Assembly (NCBI GenBank): GCA_017858135.1 | Contig: JAFMBY010000016.1 | Location: forward strand, 1 to 37,094 | Reading direction: 5' to 3' | DNA: 37,094 nt | From: Porticoccaceae bacterium | GTDB taxonomy: Bacteria > Pseudomonadota > Gammaproteobacteria > Pseudomonadales > Porticoccaceae | Part shown: piece after piece, positions 1 to 9,183 of the stretch | How positions within the stretch are numbered: position 1 is the stretch's first letter | How the letters are laid out: the number at the start of each line of letters is the position of its first letter | The notes under the pieces: model-generated | What the model saw: the letters and a program-made list of their open reading frames with translations, nothing else | Databases searched by the model: none | What the model was told of the DNA's origin: nothing | Translations under genes and position numbers: made by a program

Positions 1-1106
1 GGCGCCGCTTGCCAATCGGGTGCCGGCTGATTGACCATCCCTGGCGATTGCTGGCCACTGGCACCGAGCTCATCGGCGCTGCTATTGGATTGCAGATGAT
101 CCTGAGGGCGATCTTCAGCCAGTGCCTTTTTTAACGTACTGGAGATAAAACTATGAATCGAACCACTTTCACGAAAACGCACTTCATGTTTAGTCGGGTG
201 GACATTAACATCGACATCCGCTGGCGTAATTTCGAGAAAAAGCACAAAGGCTGGATGGCGGCCGTGGTAGAGAACATCCTGATAGGCCTGACGCACCGCA
301 TGAGAAACCACTTTGTCGCGGATACAGCGACCATTGACAAAAAAGTGCTGCAGATCTGCCTGACTGCGGGAGAAAGTGGGCAGACCAATCCAGCCCCATA
401 GCCGCAGCCCGGGACGACTATTGTCTACATACAGCGCCTGCTGCATAAAGGTGGTGCCACAGATATCCGCTACTCGCTTCTCCTGCTCTAGCTGTGTGTT
501 GGCCGGTCGCAAGCTAAGCTGCGCGCGCTGATTGTGACGAAGACTAAAGGCGACATCAAAACGGCTGAGCGCGAGTTTTTTAATACTGTCGTCAATGCGA
601 TTGTATTCGGTCTTTTCGGTGCGCAGAAATTTGCGCCGCGCTGGCGTATTAAAGAATAGGTCGCGCACTTCAACGCTGGTACCAAGGGGATGCGAAGCGG
701 GAGAGACTTCCACTTCCATATCGCGCCCCTCTGAAACCGCTCGCCAGGCGCTGCCAGCACCACTGTTAGAGGTCAAACTGAGGCGTGATACCGAGGCGAT
801 ACTGGCCAGCGCTTCGCCTCGAAAGCCAAGAGTGGATACAGCTTCGAGATCTTCCAGGTCATCGATTTTACTGGTTGCGTGACGACTCAGGGCCAGAGCC
901 AGATCGTCTTCGCCAATACCGCAGCCGTCATCACGAATACGGATTAACTTAACCCCGCCCTGCTCAATATCGATATCGATACTCTGAGCACCGGCATCGA
1001 GACTGTTTTCCACGAGCTCTTTTAATACTGAGGCCGGGCGCTCCACCACTTCACCAGCAGCAATCTGATTGGCCAATTGCGGGCTGAGAACTTTGATGAT
1101 GGACAT
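1..1106 (-). CDS. mutL: DNA mismatch repair protein MutL (C-terminus beyond window)
   Basis: MutL links MutS mismatch recognition to strand incision and helicase loading. The visible 368 residues hold the N-terminal GHKL ATPase: [11 protein letters not shown] at residues 30-40 (catalytic Glu30, Mg-binding Asn34), DDGCGI at 59-64 and the ATP-lid motif GFRGEAL at 94-100. The transducer domain follows, with its signature [12 protein letters not shown], and then a Ser/Gln/Pro-rich linker where the window begins. The C-terminal dimerisation domain is not visible, so it cannot be judged whether an endonuclease motif is present. The start is the ATG at 1106, giving [19 protein letters not shown], which matches the family N-terminus. 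It lies 70 bases downstream of amiB and is probably co-transcribed with it. Confidence 0.97.
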   Translation of the reverse strand, partial: MSIIKVLSPQLANQIAAGEVVERPASVLKELVENSLDAGAQSIDIDIEQGGVKLIRIRDDGCGIGEDDLALALSRHATSKIDDLEDLEAVSTLGFRGEALASIASVSRLSLTSNSGAGSAWRAVSEGRDMEVEVSPASHPLGTSVEVRDLFFNTPARRKFLRTEKTEYNRIDDSIKKLALSRFDVAFSLRHNQRAQLSLRPANTQLEQEKRVADICGTTFMQQALYVDNSRPGLRLWGWIGLPTFSRSQADLQHFFVNGRCIRDKVVSHAVRQAYQDVLYHGRHPAFVLFLEITPADVDVNVHPTKHEVRFRESGSIHSFISSTLKKALAEDRPQDHLQSNSSADELGASGQQSPGMVNQPAPDWQAA

Positions 1107-1176
1107 AAGCATTGGCCTTCTATTGGCATGTTAAAAAATGCAATGGCACTTCATTGAGTGACTAATTGGCCCGGTG

Positions 1177-2502
1177 TTACCCCGCTGGGATAAGTATTTT
1201 CTGACCGACTTTAATCGTACTGGAACGCATTTTATTATAGCTCAGAATACGTTTTACCGAGGTATTGTAGCGCTGCGCTATATCCGACAACGTGTCACCG
1301 CGGGCGATCACATAGCTGCGCACACGAGCATTTTTGCTCGCCGCAATGGAGGTGCCGGCTGGCGGGTGGTCGCTAAAGTAATCAACCAGACCGACATAAA
1401 TCGCTTGAGCCATTTTTTGCTGATAGGCGCCATCACTCAGGCGACGGGCCTCAGTGGGATTGGAAATAAATCCGGTTTCAATTAACAGCGAGGGAATGTC
1501 TGGGGACTTGAGCACCAAAAATCCAGCCTGTTCCACCTTCTTTTTATGCAGGCGCGCTACGCCCCCCATATTTTTCAATACGTAATCACCGGCATCTAAG
1601 CTGCTGCTCAGGGTTGCCGTCATTGACAGGTCGAGCAATACTTCAGCCAAGGCATCATCTTTGTCACCGAGACTCAGCGAACCTGCGCCACCAATCAAAT
1701 CGGCACGGTTTTCCTTACCCGCCAAATAGCGCGCTGCTTCACTCGTGGCGCCCCGAGTGGACAGCGCATAGACTGATGCGCCATTCGCTTTCGGATTATC
1801 AAATGCGTCAGCATGAATGGAGATAAAAAAGTCAGCTCGTTTATCATGGGCTATTGCAGTGCGTTTGCGATGAGCTAGGTAATAATCACCTGTACGCACC
1901 AGCTCACCACTGAAATCGATATTCTGGTCAAACAGACGCTCGAGACGCTTAGCGATCTGCAGCGCGACGACTTTTTCACGCACTTTTTTCGGACCCAACG
2001 CGCCGGGATCTTCTCCGCCGTGGCCCGCATCAATTGCCACCACGATACGACGATTGTCTTTTGGCAGTGTTTTACCAGTCGATTTATTCGCTACGCTCTG
2101 CACATCGTAGAGATCAATTACCAGTCGGTCGCCATACTGCTCATAAGCCTTAAGGGTAAAACTCTTAACACTAACGGGATCTTTGAGATCAAATACCACT
2201 CGCAGGTCTGAGCTACCCCTGAGCCCTGATCGAACAGCACTAATCGGCGTTGAGGAAATATCAAGACTGTCAAAGTTGGCTTTTTGCGTGGCATTCTCGA
2301 TATCAATCACGATACGATGAGGGTTATCAAGGGTAAATATATTGTGCTTAACAGCGCCGCTTAGATCGAACACCAAGCGGGTATTATCCGGCGCGCGCCA
2401 GAGCCGCACGCTCTCGACATCGGCCGCAAAGCTGGGGGCAATCCAAACCAGCGCAAGGAAACTTGTGAAAAATCCGAGTCGTGCTGTCTTTGTTATTTGC
2501 AC
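1177..2502 (-). CDS. amiB: N-acetylmuramoyl-L-alanine amidase AmiB with LysM domain
   Basis: This periplasmic zinc amidase cuts the amide bond between MurNAc and the stem peptide and helps separate daughter cells. The chosen start is a GTG at 2502, two bases after the tsaE stop, giving a 441-residue protein that begins with a clear signal peptide (MQITKTARLGFF, hydrophobic core, cleavage near SFA-AD at residue 26). The frame stays open upstream to 2568, but that would add 22 residues in front of the signal peptide and overlap tsaE. Domains in order are AMIN (about 28-130), Amidase_3 (about 153-380, with zinc-ligand motifs DAGHGG and SIHADA and the catalytic Glu in LLIETGF) and one C-terminal LysM (about 394-440, YVIARGDTLSDIAQRYN). 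A single LysM at the C-terminus is usual in AmiB of this group. Confidence 0.95.
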   Translation of the reverse strand: MQITKTARLGFFTSFLALVWIAPSFAADVESVRLWRAPDNTRLVFDLSGAVKHNIFTLDNPHRIVIDIENATQKANFDSLDISSTPISAVRSGLRGSSDLRVVFDLKDPVSVKSFTLKAYEQYGDRLVIDLYDVQSVANKSTGKTLPKDNRRIVVAIDAGHGGEDPGALGPKKVREKVVALQIAKRLERLFDQNIDFSGELVRTGDYYLAHRKRTAIAHDKRADFFISIHADAFDNPKANGASVYALSTRGATSEAARYLAGKENRADLIGGAGSLSLGDKDDALAEVLLDLSMTATLSSSLDAGDYVLKNMGGVARLHKKKVEQAGFLVLKSPDIPSLLIETGFISNPTEARRLSDGAYQQKMAQAIYVGLVDYFSDHPPAGTSIAASKNARVRSYVIARGDTLSDIAQRYNTSVKRILSYNKMRSSTIKVGQKILIPAG

Positions 2503-2503
2503 A

Positions 2504-3031
2504 CTAAACTCCGTTGCCTTCACTATCGAGTTGAGAAATAATCCCGTCCGCCCGCTCGGAGACGCCACTCAGAGAGAGCCGCCGACCGTCGCCCTGTTGG
2601 ATAATTTCAATCAGCAGATCCGCTTCAGGCATAAAGCCGGCGCCGCGCTCAGGCCATTCTATCAAGCACAGTCGCGATTCCACCAGATAATCCTGAAATC
2701 CCATATACTCAAGCTCTTCTGCGTCTATCAGCCGATAAAAGTCGAAGTGGCAAACCTTGCCCAGCGACAAATCATAAGGCTCAACCAAAGTATAGGTTGG
2801 ACTCTTGACCGATCCAATGTGCCCTAAACCGGTCAAGATGCCTCGACTGAGGGTGGTTTTGCCAACACCTAGATCGCCTTGCAAGGCGATTAACAGGGCC
2901 TGACCTGGCATTTCCGTAGCGCGTTGCTGGGCAAGCACAGCCGTGATCGCCGCGGCAATACTCGCGCCAAACTGTATCATCGTTTCTTCACTAACCAGTT
3001 TCAGAATCAATTGAGTTTGCCCATTAGCCAC
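2504..3031 (-). CDS. tsaE: tRNA threonylcarbamoyladenosine biosynthesis ATPase TsaE
   Basis: TsaE is the small P-loop ATPase that works with TsaB and TsaD to make t6A37 on ANN-decoding tRNAs. The 175-residue protein has a Walker A motif GDLGVGKTT at residues 52-60 (Lys58), the family segment VKSPTYTLVEPY, and HFDFYRL followed by IEWPERG. It starts at ATG 3031, 15 bases beyond the nnr stop; an internal Met at residue 18 (2980) is a possible shorter start and would give a length closer to the usual 150-160. It sits between nnr and amiB in the order nnr-tsaE-amiB-mutL that is common in Gammaproteobacteria. A partner gene, tsaB, lies at the far right of this window. Confidence 0.95.
   Translation of the reverse strand: MANGQTQLILKLVSEETMIQFGASIAAAITAVLAQQRATEMPGQALLIALQGDLGVGKTTLSRGILTGLGHIGSVKSPTYTLVEPYDLSLGKVCHFDFYRLIDAEELEYMGFQDYLVESRLCLIEWPERGAGFMPEADLLIEIIQQGDGRRLSLSGVSERADGIISQLDSEGNGV
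2509..2512 (-). promoter_or_regulatory. Ribosome binding site that fixes the amiB GTG start
   Basis: On the minus strand the sequence AACGGAG is followed by six bases and then GTG at 2502-2500. The tsaE TAG stop sits inside the six-base spacer. This spacing is near ideal and supports the GTG over the in-frame ATG at 2568, so tsaE and amiB are probably translationally coupled. Confidence 0.6.
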
Positions 3032-3046
3032 AGCGTCACACTCTGC

Positions 3047-4582
3047 TTACACGACGTCGCTGTTTAACAGCTTGCGCAGATAACACAGGACATCTGTTGC
3101 AGTAAGCCCGCGCATCCCCTGCTCTTCCACCGCCATATCTGCCGCCGCGGAGTGCAGGCAGCAACCAAGTTGCGCAGCCAGTCGCGGCTCAAGACCCTGC
3201 GCTAACAGCGCACCGATAATCCCCGAGAGAATATCGCCCATACCGCCGGTCGCCATTCCAGGATTGCCGTAGGGGCAAACCATAATAAGCTCTTCATCTG
3301 GCGCAGCAATCAGTGTACCCGCGCCTTTCAACAGAACGACGGCATGGTATTTTTCCTGCAATTGACGCACGGCTGCAAAACGATCCGCCTGCACCTGTTC
3401 GATGCTAATACTCAATAGGCGCGCAGCCTCGGCGGGATGGGGTGTCATAACCCAGCGACTGCCATCAGGCTGACGAACGACTCGCCCCTCAGCAATAATA
3501 TTGAGTGCATCCGCATCGACCACCATTGGCAGACCCGTGGCGACCGCTCTCTGCAGTAATTGCTCAGACCAGGGAGATCGACCGAGACCGGGACCGACAA
3601 TTAATACCGAAGGCTTATCCAGTAGTGGCTCCAATTCTTGACCGGAGACAATACCGCTGACCATAACTTCCGGCTGACGCGCCAGAGCCGCTGCCACATG
3701 GGCTGGACGAGTCGCCATGCTGACTAGACCTGAACCACTGCGCAGCGCCGCTTCAGCAGCCATCATTGCAGCGCCACCAAAACCGTGATCACCACCGATA
3801 ACCATGCTGTGACCAAACTGATTTTTGTAGGCATCCACATCCCGTGTCGGTAGATTCTCGATCAGCTCATTGAGATCCATCAGCTGTGCTGAAGGGGCAA
3901 CCTGCTGAAAGATCTCTTCATCTACATCGAGAGAGTGATAGATAACTTCACCACAGAGGGCCGGACCGCGACCTGTAAACATACCCTGTTTGGCAGCGAT
4001 AAATGTCACGGTGATATCGGCGCTAATAGCGGCTTCAGCCGCCGCACCGGAATCTGCATAAAGCCCTGAGGGCAGATCGATAGCCAATACCGGTAAGGCT
4101 GCCTGATTAATCATTTCGATGGCTGCGCCATAGGGCTCACGCAGGGTGCCAGTGGCGCCTATGCCCAACAGTGCGTCAACCACGACGCCTTCGGACAGGT
4201 CTATAGCCTCATCAAAAGGCGCAAATATGACCCCCGCGTTAACCGCATAATCTCGCGCCACAGCGGCATCGGCTGACAGCTTAGCTGAGGCTGATAACTC
4301 AACCACTCGCACAGCGAGGCTTTTCTCGGCGGCCAGTGTCGCCACTATGTAGCCGTCACCGGCGTTATTGCCTGAACCGCAAAATACGGTGATCAGTGAC
4401 GGTTTGCCAAAGGCTTCTAGCAGTTCATTAAACGCTGCACGACCAGCCCGTTTCATTAGGGTAATGGCCTGTTGATTGAGCGATTCACCGGCTGCAGCAT
4501 TACACTGCTCCGTGGCGAGTTGATCTAGTTTGCGGACAGATTCAGTCTTGAATAAGGCGTCTTGAATAACAATGTGCGACAT
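3047..4582 (-). CDS. nnr: Bifunctional NAD(P)HX epimerase / ADP-dependent NAD(P)HX dehydratase
   Basis: This enzyme repairs hydrated, inactive NADH and NADPH. The 511-residue protein is the usual bacterial fusion. The N-terminal YjeF_N epimerase (about 1-220) has the motif FCGSGNNAGDGYIVA and the catalytic-region segment AIDLPSGL. The C-terminal ribokinase-like dehydratase (about 245-505) has GGDHGFGGAAMMAAEAALR, the TPHPAEAARLL segment and the ATP-site signature NPGMATGGMGDILSG. It is the first gene of the leftward nnr-tsaE-amiB-mutL run and diverges from queG across 56 bases. No missing key residue was seen. Confidence 0.96.
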   Translation of the reverse strand: MSHIVIQDALFKTESVRKLDQLATEQCNAAAGESLNQQAITLMKRAGRAAFNELLEAFGKPSLITVFCGSGNNAGDGYIVATLAAEKSLAVRVVELSASAKLSADAAVARDYAVNAGVIFAPFDEAIDLSEGVVVDALLGIGATGTLREPYGAAIEMINQAALPVLAIDLPSGLYADSGAAAEAAISADITVTFIAAKQGMFTGRGPALCGEVIYHSLDVDEEIFQQVAPSAQLMDLNELIENLPTRDVDAYKNQFGHSMVIGGDHGFGGAAMMAAEAALRSGSGLVSMATRPAHVAAALARQPEVMVSGIVSGQELEPLLDKPSVLIVGPGLGRSPWSEQLLQRAVATGLPMVVDADALNIIAEGRVVRQPDGSRWVMTPHPAEAARLLSISIEQVQADRFAAVRQLQEKYHAVVLLKGAGTLIAAPDEELIMVCPYGNPGMATGGMGDILSGIIGALLAQGLEPRLAAQLGCCLHSAAADMAVEEQGMRGLTATDVLCYLRKLLNSDVV

Positions 4583-4611
4583 AACCGCGAGTTCCCAGTA
4601 AGATTAACGCG

Positions 4612-4617
4612 ATTATA
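4612..4617 (-). promoter_or_regulatory. Possible -10 box for nnr
   Basis: The minus strand of the 56-base nnr-queG gap reads TATAAT, about 30 bases before the nnr start. No good -35 hexamer is seen 16-18 bases upstream, so this is only a candidate. Confidence 0.35.
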
Positions 4618-4638
4618 TGTCAGATTAGCCCTGAAGCC

Positions 4639-5742
4639 ATGCCCGAAACCGATAAGCTCAAGGATCTCGCGAAAAAAGTTAAAGCCTGGGGCTTGGAGCT
4701 CGGCTTTCAGCAAGTGGCTATTTCCGAGCCCGATCTCAGCTCAGCGTCAAAAAATCTTTTGGACTGGCTGGATAAAGGCTATCAGGGATCCATGCAATGG
4801 ATGGGGGAGCACGGCGAAAAACGCTACACCCCAAATCAGCTGGTAGAAAATAGCCTGCGGGTGATCTCAGTGCGTATGGATTATCTCACCGACAGCAATA
4901 TGATCGCTGTCTTAAAGGACGACAATAAAGCTTATATATCAAGGTATGCCCTGGGTCGTGACTATCACAAACTGATCCGCAAGCGCCTGGCGAAATTAGG
5001 CAAAAAAATCGAAACCGAAATAGATTTTCTCGGACTCAACCATCTGCAGTTAACCCAGCGACCCTTTGTGGACAGTGCCCCAGTGATGGAAAAACCCATC
5101 GCCGAACAGGCTGGGCTCGGCTGGATCGGTAAAAATACGCTGCTAATAAACGATAAAGCCGGCTCCTGGTTTTTCCTTGGGGAGATTTATATTTCTCTGG
5201 AATTACCGGTTGATCAGAATGAGCAAACCAATAAATGTGGCAATTGTCGCGCCTGTTTAAAGGTCTGCCCCACCAATGCCTTTCCCGAACCCTATGTGCT
5301 GGATGCACGCAGATGCATCTCCTATCTAACCATCGAAAGCCAAGAACCGATTCCGGAAGAGTTGCGCCCGCTGATGGGCAATCGCGTATTTGGTTGCGAT
5401 GACTGTCAGATTACCTGCCCCTGGAATCGCTACTCTTCAAAGACTCAAGAAAGTGACTTTTCGCCGCGCCACAATCTCGACAACTCGGAATTAGTCACGC
5501 TGTTTGAATGGACTGAAGAGGAGTTTTTACACAACACCGAGGGCTCACCGATTCGCCGCATTGGTTACCCGCGCTGGCTGCGCAATCTCTCAGTGGGGCT
5601 TGGCAATGCGCCGACCTCTCAGAGGATTATCGACGCACTCAACAAAAGGGTCGACGACCCCTCTGCTCTGGTGCGCGAACATGTTATTTGGGCGCTAGAG
5701 CAGCAGAACAGCAATAGCAGCGTAAAGTTTTTTAAAGCTTAA
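4639..5742 (+). CDS. queG: Epoxyqueuosine reductase QueG
   Basis: QueG makes the last step of queuosine synthesis, reducing epoxyqueuosine at tRNA position 34 with cobalamin and two 4Fe-4S clusters. The 367-residue product shows the first ferredoxin-type motif [16 protein letters not shown] and the second [11 protein letters not shown], the conserved YALGRDYHK segment near residue 100, and [18 protein letters not shown]-like C-terminal helical tail ends the protein. The start at ATG 4639 gives the usual family length. The gene is convergent with orn: the two reading frames overlap by 11 bases at their stops. The queG-orn-rsgA neighbourhood is typical of Gammaproteobacteria. Confidence 0.96.
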   Translation: MPETDKLKDLAKKVKAWGLELGFQQVAISEPDLSSASKNLLDWLDKGYQGSMQWMGEHGEKRYTPNQLVENSLRVISVRMDYLTDSNMIAVLKDDNKAYISRYALGRDYHKLIRKRLAKLGKKIETEIDFLGLNHLQLTQRPFVDSAPVMEKPIAEQAGLGWIGKNTLLINDKAGSWFFLGEIYISLELPVDQNEQTNKCGNCRACLKVCPTNAFPEPYVLDARRCISYLTIESQEPIPEELRPLMGNRVFGCDDCQITCPWNRYSSKTQESDFSPRHNLDNSELVTLFEWTEEEFLHNTEGSPIRRIGYPRWLRNLSVGLGNAPTSQRIIDALNKRVDDPSALVREHVIWALEQQNSNSSVKFFKA

Positions 5743-6298
5743 TAAACACCTCGCGGTAATATTCCAACTCGCGAATCGAATCGTAAATATCATCCATGGC
5801 CAAATGACTACCACGCTTTTTAAAGCCATTGGCCAATTCCGGCTTCCAGCGCTGCACCAATTCCTTGAGCGTACTGACATCCAAATTTCGGTAGTGAAAA
5901 AACGCCTGTAGGTCGGTCATATAATTGGCCAAAAAGCGCCTGTCCTGACAGATCGAATTACCACACATGGGCGAGCTACCCGCTGGCACCCATTGACGCA
6001 AAAACTCAATGGTGGCTATTTCCGCCTCAGCTTCAGACACCAGACTCTGACGCACCCTTTCGGTGAGACCGGAGCCCCCGTGCTGGCGTGTATTCCACTC
6101 GTCCATGCCGTCGAGTAGCTCATCGGACTGATGCACGGCGATCATCGGCCCCTCGGCGAGAACATTGAGGTCTTTGTCGGTGACCACTGTGGCGATTTCA
6201 ATAATCCGGTCGTTTTCGGGGCTCAAGCCGGTCATTTCCAGATCGATCCAGATTAAATTCAGCGGGTCAGAGTTGGCATTAGCAGTTGCAGCGGTCAT
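5732..6298 (-). CDS. orn: Oligoribonuclease
   Basis: Orn is the DEDDh 3'-5' exoribonuclease that destroys RNA dinucleotides, including pGpG from c-di-GMP breakdown. The 188-residue protein carries IDLEMTGL (metal-ligand Asp19 and Glu21), the ExoII segment [11 protein letters not shown] and the C-terminal [15 protein letters not shown] region with the catalytic His and Asp. The start at 6298 adds about ten Ala/Asn/Thr-rich residues before the conserved core. It diverges from rsgA and is convergent with queG. Because a c-di-GMP-related HD-GYP-family gene lies 3 kb away there may be a functional link through pGpG, but adjacency alone does not show this. Confidence 0.96.
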   Translation of the reverse strand: MTAATANANSDPLNLIWIDLEMTGLSPENDRIIEIATVVTDKDLNVLAEGPMIAVHQSDELLDGMDEWNTRQHGGSGLTERVRQSLVSEAEAEIATIEFLRQWVPAGSSPMCGNSICQDRRFLANYMTDLQAFFHYRNLDVSTLKELVQRWKPELANGFKKRGSHLAMDDIYDSIRELEYYREVFIKL

Positions 6299-6408
6299 CT
6301 AAATCTTCCAGGTGGGGTTAGCAAAATGTTCCTCGGGCCAGATATGCTATATCCTTGCAGCCGATAACGCCACACATGGTGTATAACCGGCAACCCGCGA
6401 GAGCATTA

Positions 6409-7434
6409 ATGGCCAAACGCAATCTCAGTCAACGACAAAAAAGTCGCATCCAATCGATTCAGGAGCGACGTCGCGAGCGAGCGATTGCGAAAAAAGCTGT
6501 CTCCGATGACGAACTTGAAAACCTTACCCAGCTGGGCCCTGAGATACACGGAACGGTGATTACCAACTTTGGCGCTCAGGTCGATGTCGAAGGCCTCGAA
6601 GATAATTACAAGGGGCAGATCTACCGCTGCCATCTGCGCACTAATCTGGAACCATTGGTAACTGGCGATCGAGTTGTCTGGCGTCATGCCGAGCCGGTTG
6701 GCGTGGTGGTAGCACGAGAACCACGCAACTCGGAACTGCTGCGCCCCGATCCCTATGGCAAGCTGCGCCCAGTGGCGGCCAACGTTGATCGCATCGCCAT
6801 TGTCTTTGCCGCAAAACCCACACCCTACAGTAATCTTATTGACCGCTATCTGATCGCCTCTGAAGCGCAAGATATTCAGCCTGTATTGGTGATTAACAAG
6901 TTCGATATGCTCAGCGACAATGACTATCCAGAGGTTGAACAACTGCTAAAAGATTACCAAACCGTCGGCTATGAGGTGCTCTGTGTCTCTGCAGCGACCG
7001 GTGCCGGGCTCGATCAGTTAAAAGACTATATGGCAACTCACACTTCGGTTTTTGTGGGTCAGTCCGGAGTGGGCAAATCGTCGTTGATCAATCAGCTGCA
7101 ACCGCAGGCAAATATTCTGGTTGGCGAACTCTCGGCGACCACGGATAAGGGCATGCATACCACCACTGCATCGCGTCTGTTTCATCTGGAAAATGGTGGG
7201 AACCTTATCGATTCACCCGGCATCCGCGAATTTGCTGTCACCAACCTAAGTGACGAGCAGATTATTGATGGTTTTATCGAGTTCAGACCCTTTCTCGGTC
7301 ACTGCAAGTTTAGAGACTGCAAACATCAGGTTGAGCTTGGCTGTGCCCTGATTGCCGCAGCCAAAGAGGGTAAAATCCTCGAGGTGAGATTACAGAATTA
7401 TCGTAATATTCTTGCCAGTCAGGACGAACAATAA
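6409..7434 (+). CDS. rsgA: Small ribosomal subunit biogenesis GTPase RsgA
   Basis: RsgA is a circularly permuted GTPase that checks late maturation of the 30S subunit. The start chosen is ATG 6409, giving MAKRNLSQRQKSRIQ, which matches the family N-terminus; the frame is open upstream to a TTG at 6355 but that adds 18 residues unlike the family. The 341-residue product has an OB fold (about 50-110), NKFD (G4), SAATGAG (G5), the P-loop GQSGVGKSSLIN (G1), DSPGI (G3) and a zinc motif with Cys-x4-Cys-x-His spacing (CKFRDCKH) plus a later Cys. Its TAA stop overlaps the rhdA ATG by one base. Confidence 0.96.
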   Translation: MAKRNLSQRQKSRIQSIQERRRERAIAKKAVSDDELENLTQLGPEIHGTVITNFGAQVDVEGLEDNYKGQIYRCHLRTNLEPLVTGDRVVWRHAEPVGVVVAREPRNSELLRPDPYGKLRPVAANVDRIAIVFAAKPTPYSNLIDRYLIASEAQDIQPVLVINKFDMLSDNDYPEVEQLLKDYQTVGYEVLCVSAATGAGLDQLKDYMATHTSVFVGQSGVGKSSLINQLQPQANILVGELSATTDKGMHTTTASRLFHLENGGNLIDSPGIREFAVTNLSDEQIIDGFIEFRPFLGHCKFRDCKHQVELGCALIAAAKEGKILEVRLQNYRNILASQDEQ

Positions 7435-8285
7435 TGAACACAGATATTCCCCGCCTGTTAGAACCGGCGCTATTGGCATCAATTCTAGAATCAACGCTAG
7501 ACTCAATCCAAAACAATGATAATCTAATTATTGTTGATCTCTGCAGCGAGGCACTTTATCGGCAGAAACATGTTCCCGGTGCCGTGCACCTGCAGGCAGG
7601 CGCTTTGATGGCTGGCACTGCGCCGTATCCCGGGAAACTGCCCAGTATCGAACAATTGCAAACGATTATCCGTTACCTTGGAATCAAGGCCGACAGCCAT
7701 GTGGTTATTTATGACGATGAAGGTGGCGGCTGGGCTGGACGCTTTGCCTGGACGCTTGATCTGCTCGGGTATCCGCACTGGTCATACCTCAATGGCGGCA
7801 TCATCGCCTGGATAAAGGAAGGCTTTGTTACCGAGAGCCTGACCAACCAACCAATAGCATCTGAAACCTTGGCGCGCATCGCCAATCCCGCCGTATTGAT
7901 GAGCGCAGATCAGATTGCCAGCCAGCTAAATAAATCAGACTTTGCGGTTTGGGATGCGCGAAGTCCCGGCGAGTACAGCGGAGAGATGGTACGCTCGGCA
8001 CGCGGCGGGCATATTCCCGGGGCGATTAATATTGAGTGGACGTCACTCATGGACCAGCAACGCAACTTGCGTATCCGCAGTGATGCCGAGCAGATACTTG
8101 GCAGAGCGGGACTTAGCAGAGACAAACAGGTGACGACACACTGTCAGAGTCACCATCGTTCCGGCTTTACTTATATGGTTGCGCGTATTTTGGGATATGA
8201 CAATATCAGTGCCTATGATGGCTCATGGGCCGAATGGGGCAATCTCGACGATATGCCCGTGGAGCGCGGTTACCAACCCGATTAA
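7434..8285 (+). CDS. rhdA: Thiosulfate sulfurtransferase, RhdA-type rhodanese
   Basis: This is a two-domain rhodanese of 283 residues that moves sulfane sulfur from thiosulfate or a related donor to a thiophilic acceptor. The N-terminal domain holds YDDEGGGWAGRF and has no active-site Cys. The C-terminal domain holds GGHIPGAINIEWT and the active loop HCQSHHRSG with the nucleophile Cys237. This loop differs from the CRxGx[RT] loops of ordinary thiosulfate and mercaptopyruvate sulfurtransferases and resembles the CQTHHR loop of Azotobacter vinelandii RhdA. A TAATG junction couples it to rsgA and psd follows 23 bases later. The order rsgA-rhdA-psd is shared with Pseudomonas, where motA and motB lie between rsgA and rhdA; they are missing here. 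Confidence 0.92.
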   Translation: MNTDIPRLLEPALLASILESTLDSIQNNDNLIIVDLCSEALYRQKHVPGAVHLQAGALMAGTAPYPGKLPSIEQLQTIIRYLGIKADSHVVIYDDEGGGWAGRFAWTLDLLGYPHWSYLNGGIIAWIKEGFVTESLTNQPIASETLARIANPAVLMSADQIASQLNKSDFAVWDARSPGEYSGEMVRSARGGHIPGAINIEWTSLMDQQRNLRIRSDAEQILGRAGLSRDKQVTTHCQSHHRSGFTYMVARILGYDNISAYDGSWAEWGNLDDMPVERGYQPD

Positions 8286-8308
8286 TTGATCAATATGAGT
8301 TACACATT

Positions 8309-9160
8309 ATGAATCATCAAGCAGAACTCTTTGTCGCTCTGCAACGACTACTTCCGCAGCACGCCCTGTCAAGGCTCATTGCCAAGGCCGCTGAAGCCAA
8401 AACCCCCTGGCTGAAAAATTTATTAATCAGGCGCGCTATCGCCGCCTTCGATATTAATATCGATGAAGCCGTCAGTAGCGACTTAGATGACTACGAAAAT
8501 TTTAATAGCTTTTTTACTCGCGCATTAAAAGATGGCGCTCGCCCGATTGATCAGAGCTCAGATTCTCTCGTCTCACCCGCAGATGGTGAAGTCAGTCAGG
8601 CTGGCCCAATGACCCAACAGCGTATTATTCAGGCAAAAGGCATTGATTACTCTGCCAGCCGCCTGCTCGGCAATTCCGACGAGGCCAAACTTTATGAGGA
8701 TGGCTCTTTCACGACGATCTATCTGTCACCAAAAGACTACCACCGTGTGCATATGCCAATTGCCGGAAAATTATTACGCAGTCGCTATATTCCCGGAGAT
8801 CTTTTTTCGGTTAATGACAAAACCGCTCAGGCCCTGCCGGGACTATTTGCCCGCAATGAACGGTTAGTCTGTGAGTTTGAGTCAGAACTGGGACAGTTTG
8901 CGCTGGTATTTGTCGGGGCCATGTTGGTGGCGGGTATCGAGACTGTCTGGGGCGGATTTGAAACCCCTGGTCGCGGTACAGTGCGAGACAGCGATTTTTC
9001 AGAGCGTGATCTGAGCTTTGATAAAGGCGAAGAAATCGGCCGATTTAAGTTTGGTTCAACCGTTATTTTGCTGTTTCAAAACAACAAAATTGACTGGGAA
9101 GAATCATTTTTACCTCAGGCTGCTGTGCAGATGGGTGAGAAGATCGCAACCTGTAAATAG
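8309..9160 (+). CDS. psd: Phosphatidylserine decarboxylase proenzyme
   Basis: Psd converts phosphatidylserine to phosphatidylethanolamine at the inner membrane and is a pyruvoyl enzyme made by self-cleavage. The 283-residue proenzyme shows the triad of the autoproteolytic site: SPADGEV (Asp), YHRVHMP (His) and FGST near the C-terminus, where cleavage between Gly and Ser yields the pyruvoyl group. The E. coli motif is LGST, and FGST is a tolerated variant. The start is ATG 8309 (MNHQAELFVALQRLLPQH), 23 bases after rhdA; the open frame upstream to 8225 only overlaps rhdA. It is the last gene of the rightward rsgA-rhdA-psd unit and is convergent with the HD-GYP-family gene 23 bases away. Confidence 0.96.
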   Translation: MNHQAELFVALQRLLPQHALSRLIAKAAEAKTPWLKNLLIRRAIAAFDINIDEAVSSDLDDYENFNSFFTRALKDGARPIDQSSDSLVSPADGEVSQAGPMTQQRIIQAKGIDYSASRLLGNSDEAKLYEDGSFTTIYLSPKDYHRVHMPIAGKLLRSRYIPGDLFSVNDKTAQALPGLFARNERLVCEFESELGQFALVFVGAMLVAGIETVWGGFETPGRGTVRDSDFSERDLSFDKGEEIGRFKFGSTVILLFQNNKIDWEESFLPQAAVQMGEKIATCK

Positions 9161-9183
9161 CCTCCGCTAAGCCTGATTAATGG

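Noticed and set aside
2342-2827. 161-codon open frame opposite amiB and tsaE
   Set aside because: It covers the conserved motifs of two recognised genes on the other strand and has no motif of its own or ribosome binding site.
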